Source: Salegentibacter maritimus (GTDB lineage Bacteria > Bacteroidota > Bacteroidia > Flavobacteriales > Flavobacteriaceae). From it: DNA of 64,000 nucleotides. This document shows positions 44,048 through 53,793 of this stretch, piece by piece. The position numbers and the translations under genes were made by a program. Positions within the stretch are counted from its first letter, which is position 1; every line of letters begins with the position of its first letter. The stretch spans positions 56,435 through 120,434 of the forward strand of contig NZ_JAEHOK010000013.1 in NCBI RefSeq assembly GCF_016236915.1. Reading direction: 5' to 3'. The notes beneath the pieces were generated by a model. The model did not search any database and was not told the DNA's origin. It saw only the letters and a program-made list of their open reading frames with translations.

Positions 44048-46288
44048 TTAAATTATTTTTTTATATAGCGCTTCGAATTCCCACACCAGGCTTTCATTCA
44101 TATAATTTTTTAATACCAGGTCGCGGGCTTTTTGAATTTGGGCTGAATTATTTTCATTTAGAACCTGAAGAATCGCTTTTGAAAATTCATCTTCATGATC
44201 CCTTTCAATAAGAATTCCTGTATCTGCATTTACAATTTCATTTATGCCTCCCACATTATTGGCTATAACCGGGGTTTCACAATACATCGCCTCAAGTAAG
44301 ACTCCGGGCAAACCCTCTATAATGCTTGGGAGCACCAGGACATCTGCTTTTGCTATCATAGGTAAGGCATTTTCCACAAATCCGTAGAACTTTATCTTAT
44401 CCTGTAAATCTTGTTTCAGAACCTCCTTTTCAATCGAATCCCTTAAAGGTCCATCTCCTACCAGGTGTAAAATAACATTTTCATCCTCCCGTAAAACACC
44501 TTTAAAAATACGAATAAGGCCTTGATGGTTCTTTTCAAAACTAAAACCTCCTACGTGAATAATATTTTTTTGGTTTTGCGGAAAAGAAAATGAAGTATTT
44601 ATAGAGGTTCTCTCAAGGCCTACCGGTATCACCTCTGTTTTACTTTTCAAAAAAGGAAAATGAGCTATAAGATCTTTTTTCGATGCTTTTGAAACGGAAG
44701 CTACACCAGCTATTTGCTGATAAAAAAAGGAGTTAATTCTTTTCTGATTGTTATTTTTTAAATATCTGCCTACCTCACTTGCATTTCTAAAAATAATAGG
44801 GGGTTTCCATCCAAATATTTTTTTTGAAAATACCGTATATTTTAAAGTGTCTCCGGCATTGGCCTGTATAATATCGGGCTTAAATTCCTCTATGATTATA
44901 TTCATTTTTTTCCAGGCCTTATAATCCAGAAACCTCAATTTAGGAGAGGCATCTAAACTTTCTATTTCGTGCTTCCAGGCTAAGTTTGCACTACCTGAAA
45001 AAACTGAAACCAATTTTACGATATTACCTTTCCTTTTTTGATGATTGGCCAACTGACAGGCAAAAGTTTCGGCCCCACGATTTTGTGGTTTTTGAATTAA
45101 GTGAAGAATCCTTATTTTTTTTTCCTGAGCCTGCTCCAAAGTGGAATTTTCTTTTGGAGAAACAGCATTTAGATAGAAGCTTTCATATTCTGTTACCACT
45201 TTTGAGAGCTCAAACTTTTCAATTGCTTTTTTTCTTGCATTTTCAGCTAGAGCCCGATACTGCTCAGGATTTTTTAAAACTCTTAAAATGTGAGCAACCA
45301 ACTCGGGGATATTCCCTTTTTTATAGATTAACGCACAATTCTCATCTACACATTCCAGGTTTTCCGGAATGTTAGAAGCAATAATTATTCTTTGAGCCAT
45401 CATAGCCTCTATAAGCGCACCCGGCAAGCCTTCAGAATAAGAAGGATAAAGAAAGATATCTGACCTAACCAATAATTTTGGGATATTATCTATTCTACCT
45501 AAAAAACGAATATTATCCTTAACTTCTAACTTGCGCGCATAGCGCTCTAAATACTCCCTAAAACTACCGTGGCCTGCAAACACCAATTGAATTTGAGGAT
45601 AAACCTTAATAACCTGAGGCATAGCTTTTAGAAGGTCCAATTGTCCTTTTAAAGGTATTAATCTGCTAACATTTAATAATATTTGATTTTGGCTGTTTAA
45701 ATATGGAAGCTTGCCCTGAACCTTTTGGGAATTAAAGTCTACACTTTTCCTGCCCCTATATATTACACTAACCTTATTTGCATCAATACCCAGGGCCCGT
45801 GAAGTACGGTCTTTTATAGTATAGGAGTTCGAAATAAAATGATCAACTGATGAGGAAGAGCGTTTATCAAGATTTCGAAAATAGGAAAGTTTAAGTCTGT
45901 CCAGAGCGTCCTTTTTCCTAAATCTTTCCGGGGAATAAGCATTACTTACAAAACTACCTACTAAAAATATTTGAGGGAATGCTTTTTTTAATTTCCTGGC
46001 TATAATCTCAGACCTGAATAAGGTAGCGTGAACAATCTCAGGTTGCTCCTGTAAATAAATCACCTTAAGTTTTTTAACGGCAAGATTAAAAGCATATTTT
46101 TTTGTTAAGTCTAAAGAATACACTCTAACTCCTGCTTCTTCTAACCTTGGTTTAAGCATATCGCCCTGGTAGATATGTACAAAAATCGGGGTGATTCGGG
46201 TAAAATTACTGGTGATCTCTACCAGGCTTTTTTCTGCCCCATAGCCCTCCAGGGTATCAATTATATATAAAACTTTTATTTTATTCAC
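44048..46288 (-). CDS. Double GT4 glycosyltransferase (two GT-B enzymes in one chain)
   Basis: The 746-residue protein consists of two complete GT4 units. Unit 1 (about 1-380) has VLYIIDTLEGYGAEKSL, LLNVSRLIPLKGQLDLL and YSEGLPGALIEAMMAQRII. A Glu/Lys-rich linker (about 382-395) leads to unit 2 (about 395-746), with RILHLIQKPQNRGAETFA, IHVGGFSFEKNHQGLI and IEGLPGVLLEAMYCETPVI. Ordinary GT4 enzymes are about 370 residues, so this is a fusion; it may add two sugars in succession. The neighbouring genes on both sides encode single GT4 enzymes of similar type. Confidence 0.9.
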   Translation of the reverse strand: MNKIKVLYIIDTLEGYGAEKSLVEITSNFTRITPIFVHIYQGDMLKPRLEEAGVRVYSLDLTKKYAFNLAVKKLKVIYLQEQPEIVHATLFRSEIIARKLKKAFPQIFLVGSFVSNAYSPERFRKKDALDRLKLSYFRNLDKRSSSSVDHFISNSYTIKDRTSRALGIDANKVSVIYRGRKSVDFNSQKVQGKLPYLNSQNQILLNVSRLIPLKGQLDLLKAMPQVIKVYPQIQLVFAGHGSFREYLERYARKLEVKDNIRFLGRIDNIPKLLVRSDIFLYPSYSEGLPGALIEAMMAQRIIIASNIPENLECVDENCALIYKKGNIPELVAHILRVLKNPEQYRALAENARKKAIEKFELSKVVTEYESFYLNAVSPKENSTLEQAQEKKIRILHLIQKPQNRGAETFACQLANHQKRKGNIVKLVSVFSGSANLAWKHEIESLDASPKLRFLDYKAWKKMNIIIEEFKPDIIQANAGDTLKYTVFSKKIFGWKPPIIFRNASEVGRYLKNNNQKRINSFFYQQIAGVASVSKASKKDLIAHFPFLKSKTEVIPVGLERTSINTSFSFPQNQKNIIHVGGFSFEKNHQGLIRIFKGVLREDENVILHLVGDGPLRDSIEKEVLKQDLQDKIKFYGFVENALPMIAKADVLVLPSIIEGLPGVLLEAMYCETPVIANNVGGINEIVNADTGILIERDHEDEFSKAILQVLNENNSAQIQKARDLVLKNYMNESLVWEFEALYKKII

Positions 46289-46333
46289 GGATTCCTTTTA
46301 TTTCTTTATTCCTGAAGATCACTTAACGACAAA

Positions 46334-47473
46334 TTATTTAAGCAGGTTTCTATATAGCTTCAACATTTTTTTATTAACCTCCTCTAATTTAAAATTATGT
46401 ACATAATTTCTTAAACTTGCCTCACCCATTCTTTTTCGATCAGTCTCTAAAACATTTAAAAATTGTACCGACAAAGATTCTGGATTATTCACTTTATGAA
46501 ATAAAGCATTTTCCCTTGTAACCACTTCTTTAAACACAGGAATATCCGAACAAATAATAGGCAAACCTGCCGCCTGAGCCTCAATAAGTGAACCTCCTAA
46601 GCCTTCAAATAGTGAGGGAAATACAAAGACGTCAGCAGCAGCTAATAATTCATAAATATCATTTCGATGACCAAGAAAATGCAAAGGAGTATTAATGTTA
46701 GCTGTGTCTAATTTTTTTTTGATTTGGGAAGTAGCATTCCCCTCTCTTCCACAGAAAAGGAATTGGGCACCAGATTGGCTTAAATCAGCATCAACCCTTT
46801 CTATTGCCTTTATAATATCAAGATGTGCTTTTTGAAATTCCTGCCGACCTACATGAATAAAAATTGGTCCATCTGGATTTACATCTATTTCTTTCTCCAA
46901 TTGCTTTCTTATAGAATCTTTATCCCCGAGAAAATCATTCCCTTTACGTCCCCTCGGTATCACCAATATTTTTTCAGATCTAACCGATAAATGTTTTTGA
47001 TAATGCTCTGCAACCTCCTTGGTAATAGCTACAAAGTGATCGACCCCTATTTTTTCTGATAACTTATCTACTTTTTCATATATCTTAAGGGCTTTGGAAT
47101 TAATTTTAGGATCCTGATATCTAATTTCAGCGTAAGTACAATTGACAAGACTTTCAATATTTGTAAAGTTGATCAACTGTTTAGCAGAACGGGTTCGCAT
47201 TGCTGCCTTAAAAAGTACACTATGTACTAAATCAGGTTTAAAATGCTTTACAATGTTTTTAATTTGCAATACCTGATTAATAAAAGATCCTGGTTTTAAA
47301 AATTCTACATCAAATCCTGCATCTAAAATTTCCTGTTCTATACCAACTTTGCGATGTTCAAGGACTATAATTTTGATCTGTATTTCTTTTGATCGTAAAT
47401 AATACCAGAGTTCCGCATTAGATCTTTCGGCACCACCGGTTCCTAAACTGTCTTGAATATATAAAACTTTCAT
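46334..47473 (-). CDS. GT4 family glycosyltransferase
   Basis: The 379-residue enzyme starts VLYIQDSLGTGGAERSNAE, has HSVLFKAAMRTRSAKQ, FIHVGRQEFQKAHLDII and the donor site FPSLFEGLGGSLIEAQAAG. The acceptor-binding N-terminal half resembles unit 1 of the neighbouring double GT4. It overlaps the sulfotransferase gene upstream by four bases (ATGA-type overlap), so the two are translated together. Its donor is unknown. Confidence 0.87.
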   Translation of the reverse strand: MKVLYIQDSLGTGGAERSNAELWYYLRSKEIQIKIIVLEHRKVGIEQEILDAGFDVEFLKPGSFINQVLQIKNIVKHFKPDLVHSVLFKAAMRTRSAKQLINFTNIESLVNCTYAEIRYQDPKINSKALKIYEKVDKLSEKIGVDHFVAITKEVAEHYQKHLSVRSEKILVIPRGRKGNDFLGDKDSIRKQLEKEIDVNPDGPIFIHVGRQEFQKAHLDIIKAIERVDADLSQSGAQFLFCGREGNATSQIKKKLDTANINTPLHFLGHRNDIYELLAAADVFVFPSLFEGLGGSLIEAQAAGLPIICSDIPVFKEVVTRENALFHKVNNPESLSVQFLNVLETDRKRMGEASLRNYVHNFKLEEVNKKMLKLYRNLLK

Positions 47474-48330
47474 TTCTCCCTTATTTCGTAACCATAGTTT
47501 AGCATGGTTTCTTTAGCAATTTCATTAATAGCTTTATAATCTTCTTTTTTAAGTCGATTAAAACTGGAAGCATTCATATTCCTTATTTTACTCTGCTTTT
47601 CGTGAATATTAAAAGATTTATCGAAATAATCATCGGCAAACCTTTCTAAACCTATTTTATCTAAAATTGTATTTATGGTTTTGGAAGGGTTTTCAGCAAG
47701 TTCTTCATAGGAGATAGTTATCACATTTTGCAGACGTTTTTGTTCCTTCTCAAAAACTTCTAAAGATCGTACCCATTGCTTTGCACATAATGAATATGGA
47801 TAACTGCCTAAATTATAATATTCATTCTCTTCCATCACTTCTGCCTTTCTATGAATGCCTTCAGCTACAGCATAGCCATTTCTAACAATATGAATAAACC
47901 AGGACGGTAAAAAATTAGTATCAAAAAATTTTAGACGAATTTGGTTGGATATTGATTTTTCAATAAAAAAGTCTTTTTTAAAATCATAAAAATGAGACCA
48001 GTGTTTTTTAATGCGATTAGCATCTTTTTCATCAAAAGGTGCTAATTCTTTTATATCATCTTCACATTCGCTCCACATTCTACGCCAGTTAAAATCTTCC
48101 GGTCTTACTAATTTATCTGTCAGCATTACACCTTCATCAGGCAGTCCACTAATTTCAGGATGAGTAGCAAGAATCTGATCTAGAAGAGTAGTCCCAGAAT
48201 TATAACAACCACTTATAAAAATCCATTTTTTATTTTTAATAACTCTCCCGGTTTGGTTCAATAATTCCATCCAAATACGATTATAGCGCAGTCTGGCCGT
48301 AGTTCTATGCAGAAATTCCAGTTTTGTCAT
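47470..48330 (-). CDS. Sulfotransferase (PAPS-dependent), 286 residues
   Basis: The 5'-phosphosulfate loop is ISGCYNSGTTLLDQIL at residues 39-54, and the 3'-phosphate motif is FIHIVRNGYAVAEGI, with the Arg and a Ser/Gly-type position as in the sulfotransferase superfamily. The protein has no signal peptide, so it would sulfate lipid-linked oligosaccharides on the cytoplasmic side. It is translationally coupled on both sides (four-base overlaps with the GT4 and deacetylase genes). PAPS could derive from the CysDN pathway encoded 14 kb away. Confidence 0.85.
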   Translation of the reverse strand: MTKLEFLHRTTARLRYNRIWMELLNQTGRVIKNKKWIFISGCYNSGTTLLDQILATHPEISGLPDEGVMLTDKLVRPEDFNWRRMWSECEDDIKELAPFDEKDANRIKKHWSHFYDFKKDFFIEKSISNQIRLKFFDTNFLPSWFIHIVRNGYAVAEGIHRKAEVMEENEYYNLGSYPYSLCAKQWVRSLEVFEKEQKRLQNVITISYEELAENPSKTINTILDKIGLERFADDYFDKSFNIHEKQSKIRNMNASSFNRLKKEDYKAINEIAKETMLNYGYEIREK

Positions 48331-49112
48331 TTTCTTAATTTTCCAAGGGCTTTAGTAATAGGCAAAATTCGACTATGCCAACCACTTAAAATAAGTTTAA
48401 ACTTCCAAAGGGGTGTAGTGTCGTTAACTACTAACCTCGAGATTCTTAAAGGATTCTCCTCTCCTTTATTTATTTTATGGTCAAATAAGTAAGCCTGCTT
48501 AATTCCATATTTCTGTAATATAGATTCCGCAACAGGAGAATAATTGCCATTGGGATAAGCAAATATATCAGGAGTAAAGCCTAATTCTTTTAAAAAATTA
48601 GTTGAATTTTTTATTTCATTTTCCAATTCTTCACAAGTACATTGATCAAACATAGGGTGTGTATGAGAATGATTAGCAATAATTATCCCTGCATTCTGCA
48701 TTTCCTTCAACTGTGCTGTAGTTAATTGTTCATATTTAAGAATAGGTTTAGAAGATTTCCCCCTTAGGTTCTTTAAATATGATTCACGTTTTCTATTTTC
48801 CCAGCCTTTTACTTCCCAAACTTTTTTATTTCCTTCCTCTTTTCCCAAATAATATTCAATTTCATCCCACCAGAATGGCTTTTGAGTATTAATTAAATCG
48901 GTTATAACAAACAAAATAGCGGGTATATTATATTTTTTTAGAATTGGAAAGGCATTGTGGTAGAAACTGGGATCTCCGTCATCCACAGTAATGAACAGGT
49001 TTTGGTTAGAACAATCAAAATCATTATTTCTGATCAAATATTGGATTTGACGTAGAAACGAATGTCTATTCAAAATTTTATGGTAGGCTAAGACTTTAGT
49101 TTTTTTCATCAA
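48327..49112 (-). CDS. Polysaccharide deacetylase (NodB-like)
   Basis: The 261-residue protein has the catalytic FITVDDGDPSFYHNAFPIL (two Asp), the metal-binding ANHSHTHPMFDQ and the FAYPNGNYSPVAE motif, all typical of carbohydrate esterase family 4. It starts VLAYHKIL and lacks a signal peptide. It overlaps the sulfotransferase gene by four bases, hinting that de-N-acetylation and sulfation (for example N-sulfation of the freed amine) may act on the same sugar; this link is inference. Confidence 0.87.
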   Translation of the reverse strand: MMKKTKVLAYHKILNRHSFLRQIQYLIRNNDFDCSNQNLFITVDDGDPSFYHNAFPILKKYNIPAILFVITDLINTQKPFWWDEIEYYLGKEEGNKKVWEVKGWENRKRESYLKNLRGKSSKPILKYEQLTTAQLKEMQNAGIIIANHSHTHPMFDQCTCEELENEIKNSTNFLKELGFTPDIFAYPNGNYSPVAESILQKYGIKQAYLFDHKINKGEENPLRISRLVVNDTTPLWKFKLILSGWHSRILPITKALGKLRK

Positions 49113-49155
49113 AACAAATGATTTCTCTAAATTTTATTGATTTTATATAAATAAA

Positions 49156-50040
49156 TTAATCCAAAAAATGATTAATTAAACTATCTCTCAAGATTTCTGG
49201 AGAAAATGATAGGATCTTTTTTTCTGCATCCTGTTCTAAACCTAAAAAATTATTTGGTGATGAAGAATTTATCCTAATAGTATTAAAATCTTTTATGCCT
49301 ACTCCGCTATAATAATCGCTGTACTTAAAGTCGCCACCTTGAATTTCATTTTTTTCAAATACAAAGCGTGAACTCGGAATGGAATAAGTATCCGCTATTA
49401 TAAGCCCATGTAATGAGCTTGAAACAATATTTTCACACTTCAAAATTTCATCAATAAATTGATAATGATCATTACCAGAAACTAGCGGGTTAATTATATT
49501 AATATTATTTTTTATAAAGAATTTATAATGTTTAGCAAAGAAATTCATCTCAGTATAATGGGGAATTATCCCCAGTTTAAACTCACTATTAAGGGTAGGC
49601 TTGTAAATTTCTGAAAATAGTAAAGCTGGATCACCATATACTTTGTTAAATTCGATGTTACTATCATGAAAAATTTCAGCGGACAAAACCCCTCTCAGTG
49701 CTAATACTTTTTTAGGCTTATTCTCTATCCTAGAAATAGGCTTAACGAAATCTGAACCCCATATTACACTATTCGACAAATTCCTTTGAAGAATACTTCC
49801 TACTCCAAAGAAAACTTCCTTTTTTTTCCAATTATATATCCTCTTCGCCGATGCAACTTTTTTTCCAGAAATTTCTTCAAATAAAAATCTATTTATATAA
49901 TCACCCCAGTTTTTAGAAAAGTCGTGAAAATGAACCAAAATGCTATCTTTTTCTAAAAAATAGCTTAAATTATCATTACTTATTAAATTCCTGCTTTTTC
50001 GATAATGTTTATAGAGGTATGACTTTATTTCTTTATTCAT
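49156..50040 (-). CDS. Polysaccharide pyruvyl transferase family protein
   Basis: The 294-residue product resembles the pyruvyl transferase family that adds pyruvate ketals to sugars. Supporting segments are LVHFHDFSKNWGDYINRFL, FGVGSILQRNLSNSVIWGSDF, ALRGVLSAEIF, YGDPALLFSEIY and the conserved IVSSSLHGLIIADTY near residue 210-225. It would give the polymer an acidic group. It overlaps the upstream GT2 gene by eight bases. Codons are AT-rich, like the genes between here and 56 kb. Confidence 0.83.
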   Translation of the reverse strand: MNKEIKSYLYKHYRKSRNLISNDNLSYFLEKDSILVHFHDFSKNWGDYINRFLFEEISGKKVASAKRIYNWKKKEVFFGVGSILQRNLSNSVIWGSDFVKPISRIENKPKKVLALRGVLSAEIFHDSNIEFNKVYGDPALLFSEIYKPTLNSEFKLGIIPHYTEMNFFAKHYKFFIKNNINIINPLVSGNDHYQFIDEILKCENIVSSSLHGLIIADTYSIPSSRFVFEKNEIQGGDFKYSDYYSGVGIKDFNTIRINSSSPNNFLGLEQDAEKKILSFSPEILRDSLINHFLD

Positions 50041-50953
50041 GCTTTCCTAATTTTTTTGTTAAACCATCAAATATTGCAGAGAAGGTATATATAGCGTTTC
50101 TATTGCCAAATTTAAAACCATTAAAATAACCCATAAAAACTTTCATTGTTGCTCTTATAATAATTAAAATTGCCAAACGCTTTAAGCCTAGCTTATGGTA
50201 AAATATATAAATATGATTTCGGTACGAATAATATTTTCTTTTAGAGGCAGCTTCGTCCAATTTGGGAATTAATTTTCGATTTATTTTATAATTTAGTCTA
50301 TTACTAGCCTTTCTATGTTGAAATAATGAATCCCCACTTACTAATATACTATAACCTACTTTTTTAAGTCTTTGTAGGAAGTCAAATTCTTCAAAACCAA
50401 AAAACAGTTTTGGATCTGGTAAGACACCAGTTTTTCTTATAGCTTCTCCATTCAAAATTAGATTATGCCCTCCTCCTATAGTATCGGCACTTAAAACCCC
50501 CTTCAACTCTTCATCTTTAAATCTCACGGTAAGCCCATTTTTAAAATCAAATTTAGATCCTACAGAACCTATAGCACCTGTATTTTCATTTTTACTTGCA
50601 ATTTCTACTAGATTTATAAATATATTCGGGAATTTCGGCGGGTCATCGTCATCCCCCCAATAAATCCAATCATATCCCAATTCTGACAAAAATTTAACGC
50701 CTCTATTAGCAGCTCCAGCAGGACCAATATTTTCAGGCATTTTAATATATTTTATTTTTGGATTGTTAAGTTTTTCTATTGCATACTTTGTATAATTATT
50801 TTCACTATTATCTATAATTAATAAAATTTCAGGACTCAGAGATTGTTTGAAAATTTCTCGAATACTTTCCAGTAATATCTTCGGTCTATTATAAGTCATT
50901 ACAAAACCTGCAAAACTAAAAGATTCTTGCTTATAGGTTTTCATAAAGCGCAT
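50033..50953 (-). CDS. GT2 family glycosyltransferase (GlfT2/rhamnosyltransferase-like)
   Basis: A GT-A enzyme of 306 residues. FAGFVMTYNRPKILLESIRE, LLIIDNSENN, GPAGAANRGVKFL and the metal site YWGDDDDPP are all present; this DDDDP type is usual in the GT2 branch that includes galactofuranosyl- and rhamnosyltransferases. The start may be Met1 or Met4. Its first codons overlap the end of the upstream GT4 gene by 23 bases. The C-terminal part has an amphipathic or hydrophobic helix (LAILIIIRATMKVF). Confidence 0.84.
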   Translation of the reverse strand: MRFMKTYKQESFSFAGFVMTYNRPKILLESIREIFKQSLSPEILLIIDNSENNYTKYAIEKLNNPKIKYIKMPENIGPAGAANRGVKFLSELGYDWIYWGDDDDPPKFPNIFINLVEIASKNENTGAIGSVGSKFDFKNGLTVRFKDEELKGVLSADTIGGGHNLILNGEAIRKTGVLPDPKLFFGFEEFDFLQRLKKVGYSILVSGDSLFQHRKASNRLNYKINRKLIPKLDEAASKRKYYSYRNHIYIFYHKLGLKRLAILIIIRATMKVFMGYFNGFKFGNRNAIYTFSAIFDGLTKKLGKHE

Positions 50954-52019
50954 TTAAATTTTTTAAGTAAATTCCAGAAGAAAATTTACTTTCAAAAGTA
51001 CTAACCGAGTTTTTTTTCAATATCCAATAATCGGTTTTTCCATTATTTAAAAATTCAAAAATTTCGTCCGCTGTTTTCTCTAGATTGTTAAAATCAACCC
51101 TGAGACCATTATAATTATTTTTCACGATCTCTTTTAAGCCTCCCACATCAGAAGCAATTACAGGTAAACCAATACTCAAAGCTTCTAAAACACTTATTGG
51201 CATAGCTTCGGAATAGGAAGAGTTCACATAATAATCAATTCCTGATAGATAGAAAGGTACGTCATCTGTAAACCCTGTTATCTCAACATCATTATCTATT
51301 TGTAAATTTTCAATTACCTTCTCGAGATAAGATCTTTGACCTCCATCGCCTATTAAAATTAATTTAATCTTAAGCCCCTTCTCCTTAAGTATAAAAATTG
51401 TTTTTAATAATCTTGGTAAACCCTTTATAGAATGAAATCTACAAGCCGTACCAAATACAATTTTATTATTGTTATTATTATAAGGTGCTACCTGCAAAGC
51501 TTGTATCCCATTATAGATTACTGTTATTTTTTTCTCCGGAATACCTCTATTATCGATTGAAAACCTTTTAGCAGTCTCTGATACAGCAATAATTTTGTCC
51601 ATAAAATATTTATCAATAATATTTTCAAAATCATTTTTTAATTTATTTTTTAGGTATACGTCCGCTTTATTATTATCTGCCGAATGAATAGTCGAAACTT
51701 TTTTAATAGATCTACTACCTAAAGTAGCGAAAGTTATTAGTGCTTTATCTAGAAATAAATTAGTATGGATAATATCAATATTATTTATTTTTATAAATTT
51801 TCTTATAGATCTAACAGTCTTCAATAAATCTTTAGCACCATTATAAGGAATTCGTAGAGGCATTATACCTTTTTCTATGAAATTCTTTTCCATTAAGGTA
51901 TTAGGACCAAAATAAATTAAATAAACCTTATGAACTTTAGCTAAATTTTCAATATTTTGATACAACAAATTGGAGGTTCCCCCAAAATGGAGGTCAGGAA
52001 GTGTGTATAGAATATTCAT
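50931..52019 (-). CDS. GT4 family glycosyltransferase
   Basis: The 362-residue GT-B enzyme shows ILYTLPDLHFGGTSNLLYQ, IIHTNLFLDKALITFATLG, FGTACRFHSIKGLPRLL and the donor site YSEAMPISVLEALSIGLPV, with a C-terminal NGLRVDF motif. It overlaps the GT2 genes on both sides (23 and 4 bases), so all three are co-translated. Donor and acceptor are unknown. Confidence 0.87.
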   Translation of the reverse strand: MNILYTLPDLHFGGTSNLLYQNIENLAKVHKVYLIYFGPNTLMEKNFIEKGIMPLRIPYNGAKDLLKTVRSIRKFIKINNIDIIHTNLFLDKALITFATLGSRSIKKVSTIHSADNNKADVYLKNKLKNDFENIIDKYFMDKIIAVSETAKRFSIDNRGIPEKKITVIYNGIQALQVAPYNNNNNKIVFGTACRFHSIKGLPRLLKTIFILKEKGLKIKLILIGDGGQRSYLEKVIENLQIDNDVEITGFTDDVPFYLSGIDYYVNSSYSEAMPISVLEALSIGLPVIASDVGGLKEIVKNNYNGLRVDFNNLEKTADEIFEFLNNGKTDYWILKKNSVSTFESKFSSGIYLKNLNALYENL

Positions 52020-52999
52020 GATAATTTAATTTTCTTTTTCCTAAATGGATATCCTACGATGTAAGAATTACTTTTGAGCAAATATTTTATGAAAACCAAA
52101 AATTTCCATTTTTTTAGCATATGTAAAGCTGCACTCAAATATAAACTCGCTAATTTATTTTTTAAAAATGCTTGAATTTTCAAACATTTAATTACATATA
52201 AAACAGACTGATAAATGCATATATTATTATTAATTAAATTAAATTTATTTTTATTGCCTTCGCTCGCAGTAACTCCTCCAATGTGTTTCCTGTAAACACT
52301 CATTCTATCATTTAAAACCCATCCATTTCCTTTTACTAAAAGAAATAGTATAATTAACCTGTCTCCACTAAGTAGATGAGGGTTCAATAAATAATTATAA
52401 GATTCACTAATGTTATTTTTAAAAACTAAAGTTGCCGTATGAATCGTATGCTTCTTTAATTCATCTTTAAGCTGTAATTTATCAGATTTAACTTTAATTT
52501 TTTTTGAAGTTGCACCTTTTTCAGTTATAGATTCAAATTTATGGCTACATAAAACAATTTCAGGATTTTTTTCCAAAAAATTCACCTGCTTTTGCAATTT
52601 ATAAGGATCTGTCCAGTAATCATCCCCTTCACATAAAGCAATATATTTACCTTGAGCAGAAAGTAAATTGGTAATAAAGACAAACCTTCCGGTAGGAGAT
52701 CCTCCTATAGCTATATTATTTTCCCTATGGTGTAAAAACAAACGAATTCTATCAGGAAATTTTTTAGCATATTCTTTACAAATTTCTCTAGTTCCATCAA
52801 TCGAAGCATCTTCACCCAAAAGAATCTCAAAATCAAAATTGGTTTTCTGCATTAAGATACCATCTAAACATTGTTTGATATATCTAGCATGCTGATATGT
52901 TTGTACACATACCGACACTAATGGATTCTGAGCTACTAAATTTGGCTCTTCAATAACCGGTTTATGCTCAAATCTTTGTTTAAATTCTATTATATCCAC
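52016..52999 (-). CDS. GT2 family glycosyltransferase, paralogue of the one at 37.6 kb
   Basis: A 327-residue GT-A enzyme with VSVCVQTYQHARYIKQCLD, LGEDASIDGTREICKEYA, RLFLHHRENN and CEGDDYWTDPYKLQKQ. These blocks are nearly the same as in the GT2 at 37601-38554, down to the RLFLHH turn, so one arose from the other or both from a common locus ancestor. Its last codons overlap the downstream GT4 gene by four bases, and its first overlap the sulfotransferase gene by ten. Confidence 0.87.
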   Translation of the reverse strand: MDIIEFKQRFEHKPVIEEPNLVAQNPLVSVCVQTYQHARYIKQCLDGILMQKTNFDFEILLGEDASIDGTREICKEYAKKFPDRIRLFLHHRENNIAIGGSPTGRFVFITNLLSAQGKYIALCEGDDYWTDPYKLQKQVNFLEKNPEIVLCSHKFESITEKGATSKKIKVKSDKLQLKDELKKHTIHTATLVFKNNISESYNYLLNPHLLSGDRLIILFLLVKGNGWVLNDRMSVYRKHIGGVTASEGNKNKFNLINNNICIYQSVLYVIKCLKIQAFLKNKLASLYLSAALHMLKKWKFLVFIKYLLKSNSYIVGYPFRKKKIKLS

Positions 53000-53793
53000 T
53001 TAAAAATCTTATTTAGTTCCTGAAAATCTTTATCAGCTTTTATCTCATCAATAATAAATTCCGGGAGTTCATCCTGCCATTTATCATCTCTAGATTTCTG
53101 TTTAAAAACAGAATAGGCATCTTTATCATTTTTTTCAGAAGACTTATTTAAAAACTCTTTAGTTTGTGCCGTCATTTCAAGGCCACAAAAATTAAAAAGT
53201 TTCTCAACTTCAACCACTTTATCAGTTAAGAGTGCATTGTAATCTACGAGGTAGAACCTATCAGGATATTCTTCCTTTAATTTTAAAAATAAAAAAGCTG
53301 CTTCTTTCCATTTATTGTATCCAAAATAATTTTCATTGATATTTTTATTCTTTTTTTCAGCCATTTTCCATTCGCTTGCTACAGACCAATTAGGATCAAA
53401 TTCTTTAGGAATATTTATCCAGGAATTAATAACGGAAAAAGGCGAACGAATTAGCCCAATAACTTTACTATCAGAATTAACCAATAAATTAGGGATAACA
53501 TTTAAAAAGTGAGTTTCTTTAAAAACTAAAGTATCAGGAACCTTCTTTTTAAAAAAAATTCCTTTTCTACTGCTAATAGTAAGTTCACCTTTAACAAAGG
53601 CATCTTTCGTTATTGAAAGATTTTTATAAAATTCTTCAATATCTGTTTTTGAATCTCGCTCCGATAAACTGTGATTAAAACTATAGGCGAAATTAGGTTG
53701 AAATCTGAAAACTACTTTAGGCTGGCTATTAAATATTTGGCCAAGCCACGATGATCCCGAACGAGGAACAGAAAATATTGCAACTTTATTCAT
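52990..53793 (-). CDS. Sulfotransferase (PAPS-dependent), 267 residues
   Basis: The phosphosulfate-binding loop FSVPRSGSSWLGQIFNS lies at residues 7-23, and the 3'-phosphate-binding segment is VIGLIRSPFSVINSWIN. Further parts, such as YNKWKEAAFLFLKLKEEYP and FYLVDYNALL, agree with the sulfotransferase superfamily, which modifies carbohydrates with sulfate from PAPS. Overlaps of eight and ten bases tie it to the DegT-like and GT2 genes. It is unlike the other two sulfotransferases of the locus in detail, so it should have a different target sugar. Confidence 0.87.
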   Translation of the reverse strand: MNKVAIFSVPRSGSSWLGQIFNSQPKVVFRFQPNFAYSFNHSLSERDSKTDIEEFYKNLSITKDAFVKGELTISSRKGIFFKKKVPDTLVFKETHFLNVIPNLLVNSDSKVIGLIRSPFSVINSWINIPKEFDPNWSVASEWKMAEKKNKNINENYFGYNKWKEAAFLFLKLKEEYPDRFYLVDYNALLTDKVVEVEKLFNFCGLEMTAQTKEFLNKSSEKNDKDAYSVFKQKSRDDKWQDELPEFIIDEIKADKDFQELNKIFKWI

